This document shows, piece after piece, positions 62,939 through 64,000 of a stretch of 64,000 bases of DNA (positions are counted from its first letter, which is position 1; each line of letters opens with the position of its first letter). Under the pieces are notes generated by a model that had not been told where the DNA came from, made no database searches, and saw only the letters and a program-made list of their open reading frames with translations. Source of the stretch: Neoarius graeffei. Lineage: Eukaryota > Chordata > Actinopteri > Siluriformes > Ariidae. The DNA lies in the NCBI RefSeq assembly GCF_027579695.1, contig NC_083572.1, forward strand, positions 17,336,421 to 17,400,420. The letters are read 5' to 3'. Position numbers and translations under genes: made by a program.

Positions 62939-63013
62939 ATGGGTAAGGTCATGTTTGTTTTTTTTAAAACACATTCCAACACAGTTCTAAAACTGCTTTT
63001 TACAACAGCTTTG
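62939..63013. repeat. Right arm of the foldback element split by L1
   Basis: tgggtaaggtcatgtttgtt ... gctttttacaacagctt inverts 54870-54944. The two arms imply the L1 landed in a hairpin-type MITE. Confidence 0.85.
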
Positions 63014-63955
63014 TTTATTTTTTTTAAAAGGTACAATCACGACATGCATACTACAGAGATTATTGTCGCTGAACTTGTGCTGAATGCAAAAAAAGTCATA
63101 TGACTAAAAATACTGCTTAGATTTGTTGAAATTGATGACAGAATCAGAGCAAAATCATTAGAATGCCAGAAAATACTCTGAGACCCCAGAGGGTTAAAGT
63201 CTACTGACCTTGCAGGGAAATGGGCCAAAGATGTTCAGTATACACAAAGTACTGATGCTCTTCACTTATATTTTTTACCATCATGTAATTTTGTTGTACT
63301 TGTATGATTACCATTACTGGTATCTACGATTACAATTACAACATGTTTCCTGAGTAAAATTACGATTACATTATGATTACATAAAAAAATGCAATAGATT
63401 ACGATTACCCCATGTCTATGTAGAATTATGTGGCAGGTGCGCGGGAACACATTTTAGGTCAGGGGTGCTGCATATTAAGTAGCCTATAACGGCATAATAT
63501 GCCGTTATAATGCACTGTAAGATTGATACCTTGACATCGCTGCAGCGCGGTACCCGACATTCCATAATCTACATGTAACGCATGTAAGCAGAACCAACCT
63601 GTGATTTTGGCCGATATGTCTGAAGACTCCGAAGAAGCTCCATTCCTGAGGCACATTTAACTGAATATTTTCCATCATTAACAGATTGTTTTAACTACAT
63701 GGTGACGGAAAGCTATAAAGACTAACTATTATTTTAACATATCCTGACGCATTGGCACTGGAACCAGTTTTAAAGTGATGTAAGAATAAGCGGGGGTTCG
63801 GGGGTTTCTCCCAAATTTTTAATGTTGTAGAGGCTAGATAGCGGGTTTTGCGCAATTTTAGACAGAGAGAACGGTCTTACTATGCTACCAGAAAACATGT
63901 TCTCATATCAGTTAGGCTGTGAAAACCATGCAGGCGAAATTAGTAATGATTTAAA
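63014..63955. other. acox1 intron 2, unrecognised, with a 25-bp palindrome
   Basis: A perfect palindrome TATAACGGCAT-AAT-ATGCCGTTATA spans 63485-63509. acgattac repeats near 63285-63410 belong to the candidate outer hAT end. No acox1 exon 3 was found. Confidence 0.5.
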
Positions 63956-63963
63956 ACGGGGGT

Positions 63964-64000
63964 CATCAAACTACGGCCCGCGGGCCGATTCCGGCCCGCC
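63964..64000 (+). mobile_element. Start of another copy of the 30359-34528 hAT family
   Basis: gggggtcatcaaactacggc followed by ccgcgggccgattcc matches the inverted right end of the hAT at 30359-34528. The element runs off the window. Confidence 0.85.

Larger units (their letters stand above)
52713..63420. mobile_element. Possible hAT host element enclosing later insertions
   Basis: Left end gacttgggggcaattatg with acgattac repeats, right end with acgattaccccatgtctatg. TAGAATTA occurs at 52705-52712 and 63421-63428 as a candidate 8-bp TSD. The L1 and other elements lie between. The ends match only partly and no transposase was recognised. Confidence 0.45.

Noticed and set aside
45258-64000. 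acox1 exon 3 and later exons
   Set aside because: Scanned the listed frames for the FAD-binding and catalytic stretches of ACOX1 and found none, so the gene was left as two exons.

Overview
The window is animal nuclear DNA from a teleost fish, with spliced genes, GT-AG introns and very dense transposons. A siluriform (catfish) is my best guess. It rests on the abundance of a tRNA-headed SINE that resembles catfish Mermaid/Merman elements and on the Tc1 content; no marker here proves it.

Three host genes can be reconstructed by joining exons in phase. (1) Envoplakin (evpl, + strand, 1906-16576) has 18 exons in view, from the start of the plakin-domain spectrin repeats through the SH3 segment, rod, linker and one C-terminal plakin repeat domain; the first exons lie upstream. 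(2) Ten1 (- strand, 35902-21621) is a complete three-exon gene for the TEN1 subunit of the CST telomere complex (126 aa), with a 13.8-kb first intron. (3) Acox1 (+ strand, 36291 onward) shows exons 1 and 2 of peroxisomal acyl-CoA oxidase 1; the rest lies beyond the right edge. Ten1 and acox1 start head to head, 388 bp apart, across a promoter with CRE, ETS, CCAAT and E-box motifs. The order EVPL-TEN1-ACOX1 with a divergent TEN1/ACOX1 pair matches human 17q25. CDK3, which lies between TEN1 and EVPL in human, was not seen.

Most of the remainder is mobile DNA. There are about 19 copies of one SINE, many with exact target-site duplications (TSDs), and three Tc1 elements of about 1.6 kb with inactivated transposases. 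There are several hAT elements with 8-bp TSDs, two families of 3-bp-TSD Harbinger-like MITEs, and TTAA-flanked Kolobok-like elements carrying THAP-domain fragments. LINEs are represented by an L2, an L2 tail, an RTE tail and a 5'-truncated L1. Many are nested. At 30162-34702 a SINE holds a hAT that holds a Tc1 and a second hAT. At 54998-62732 an L1 with a 13-bp TSD holds a SINE, a Tc1, a MITE with its own nested MITE, and a Harbinger-like MITE.

The most unusual structures are two near-perfect palindromes (27423-27652 and 41640-41897). Both are flanked by 12-13-bp TSDs and both sit in L2 LINE sequence. Each carries, in its arms, a hammerhead-ribozyme-like core (CTGANGA, short stem, GAAAC). They are unrelated in sequence but share one architecture.
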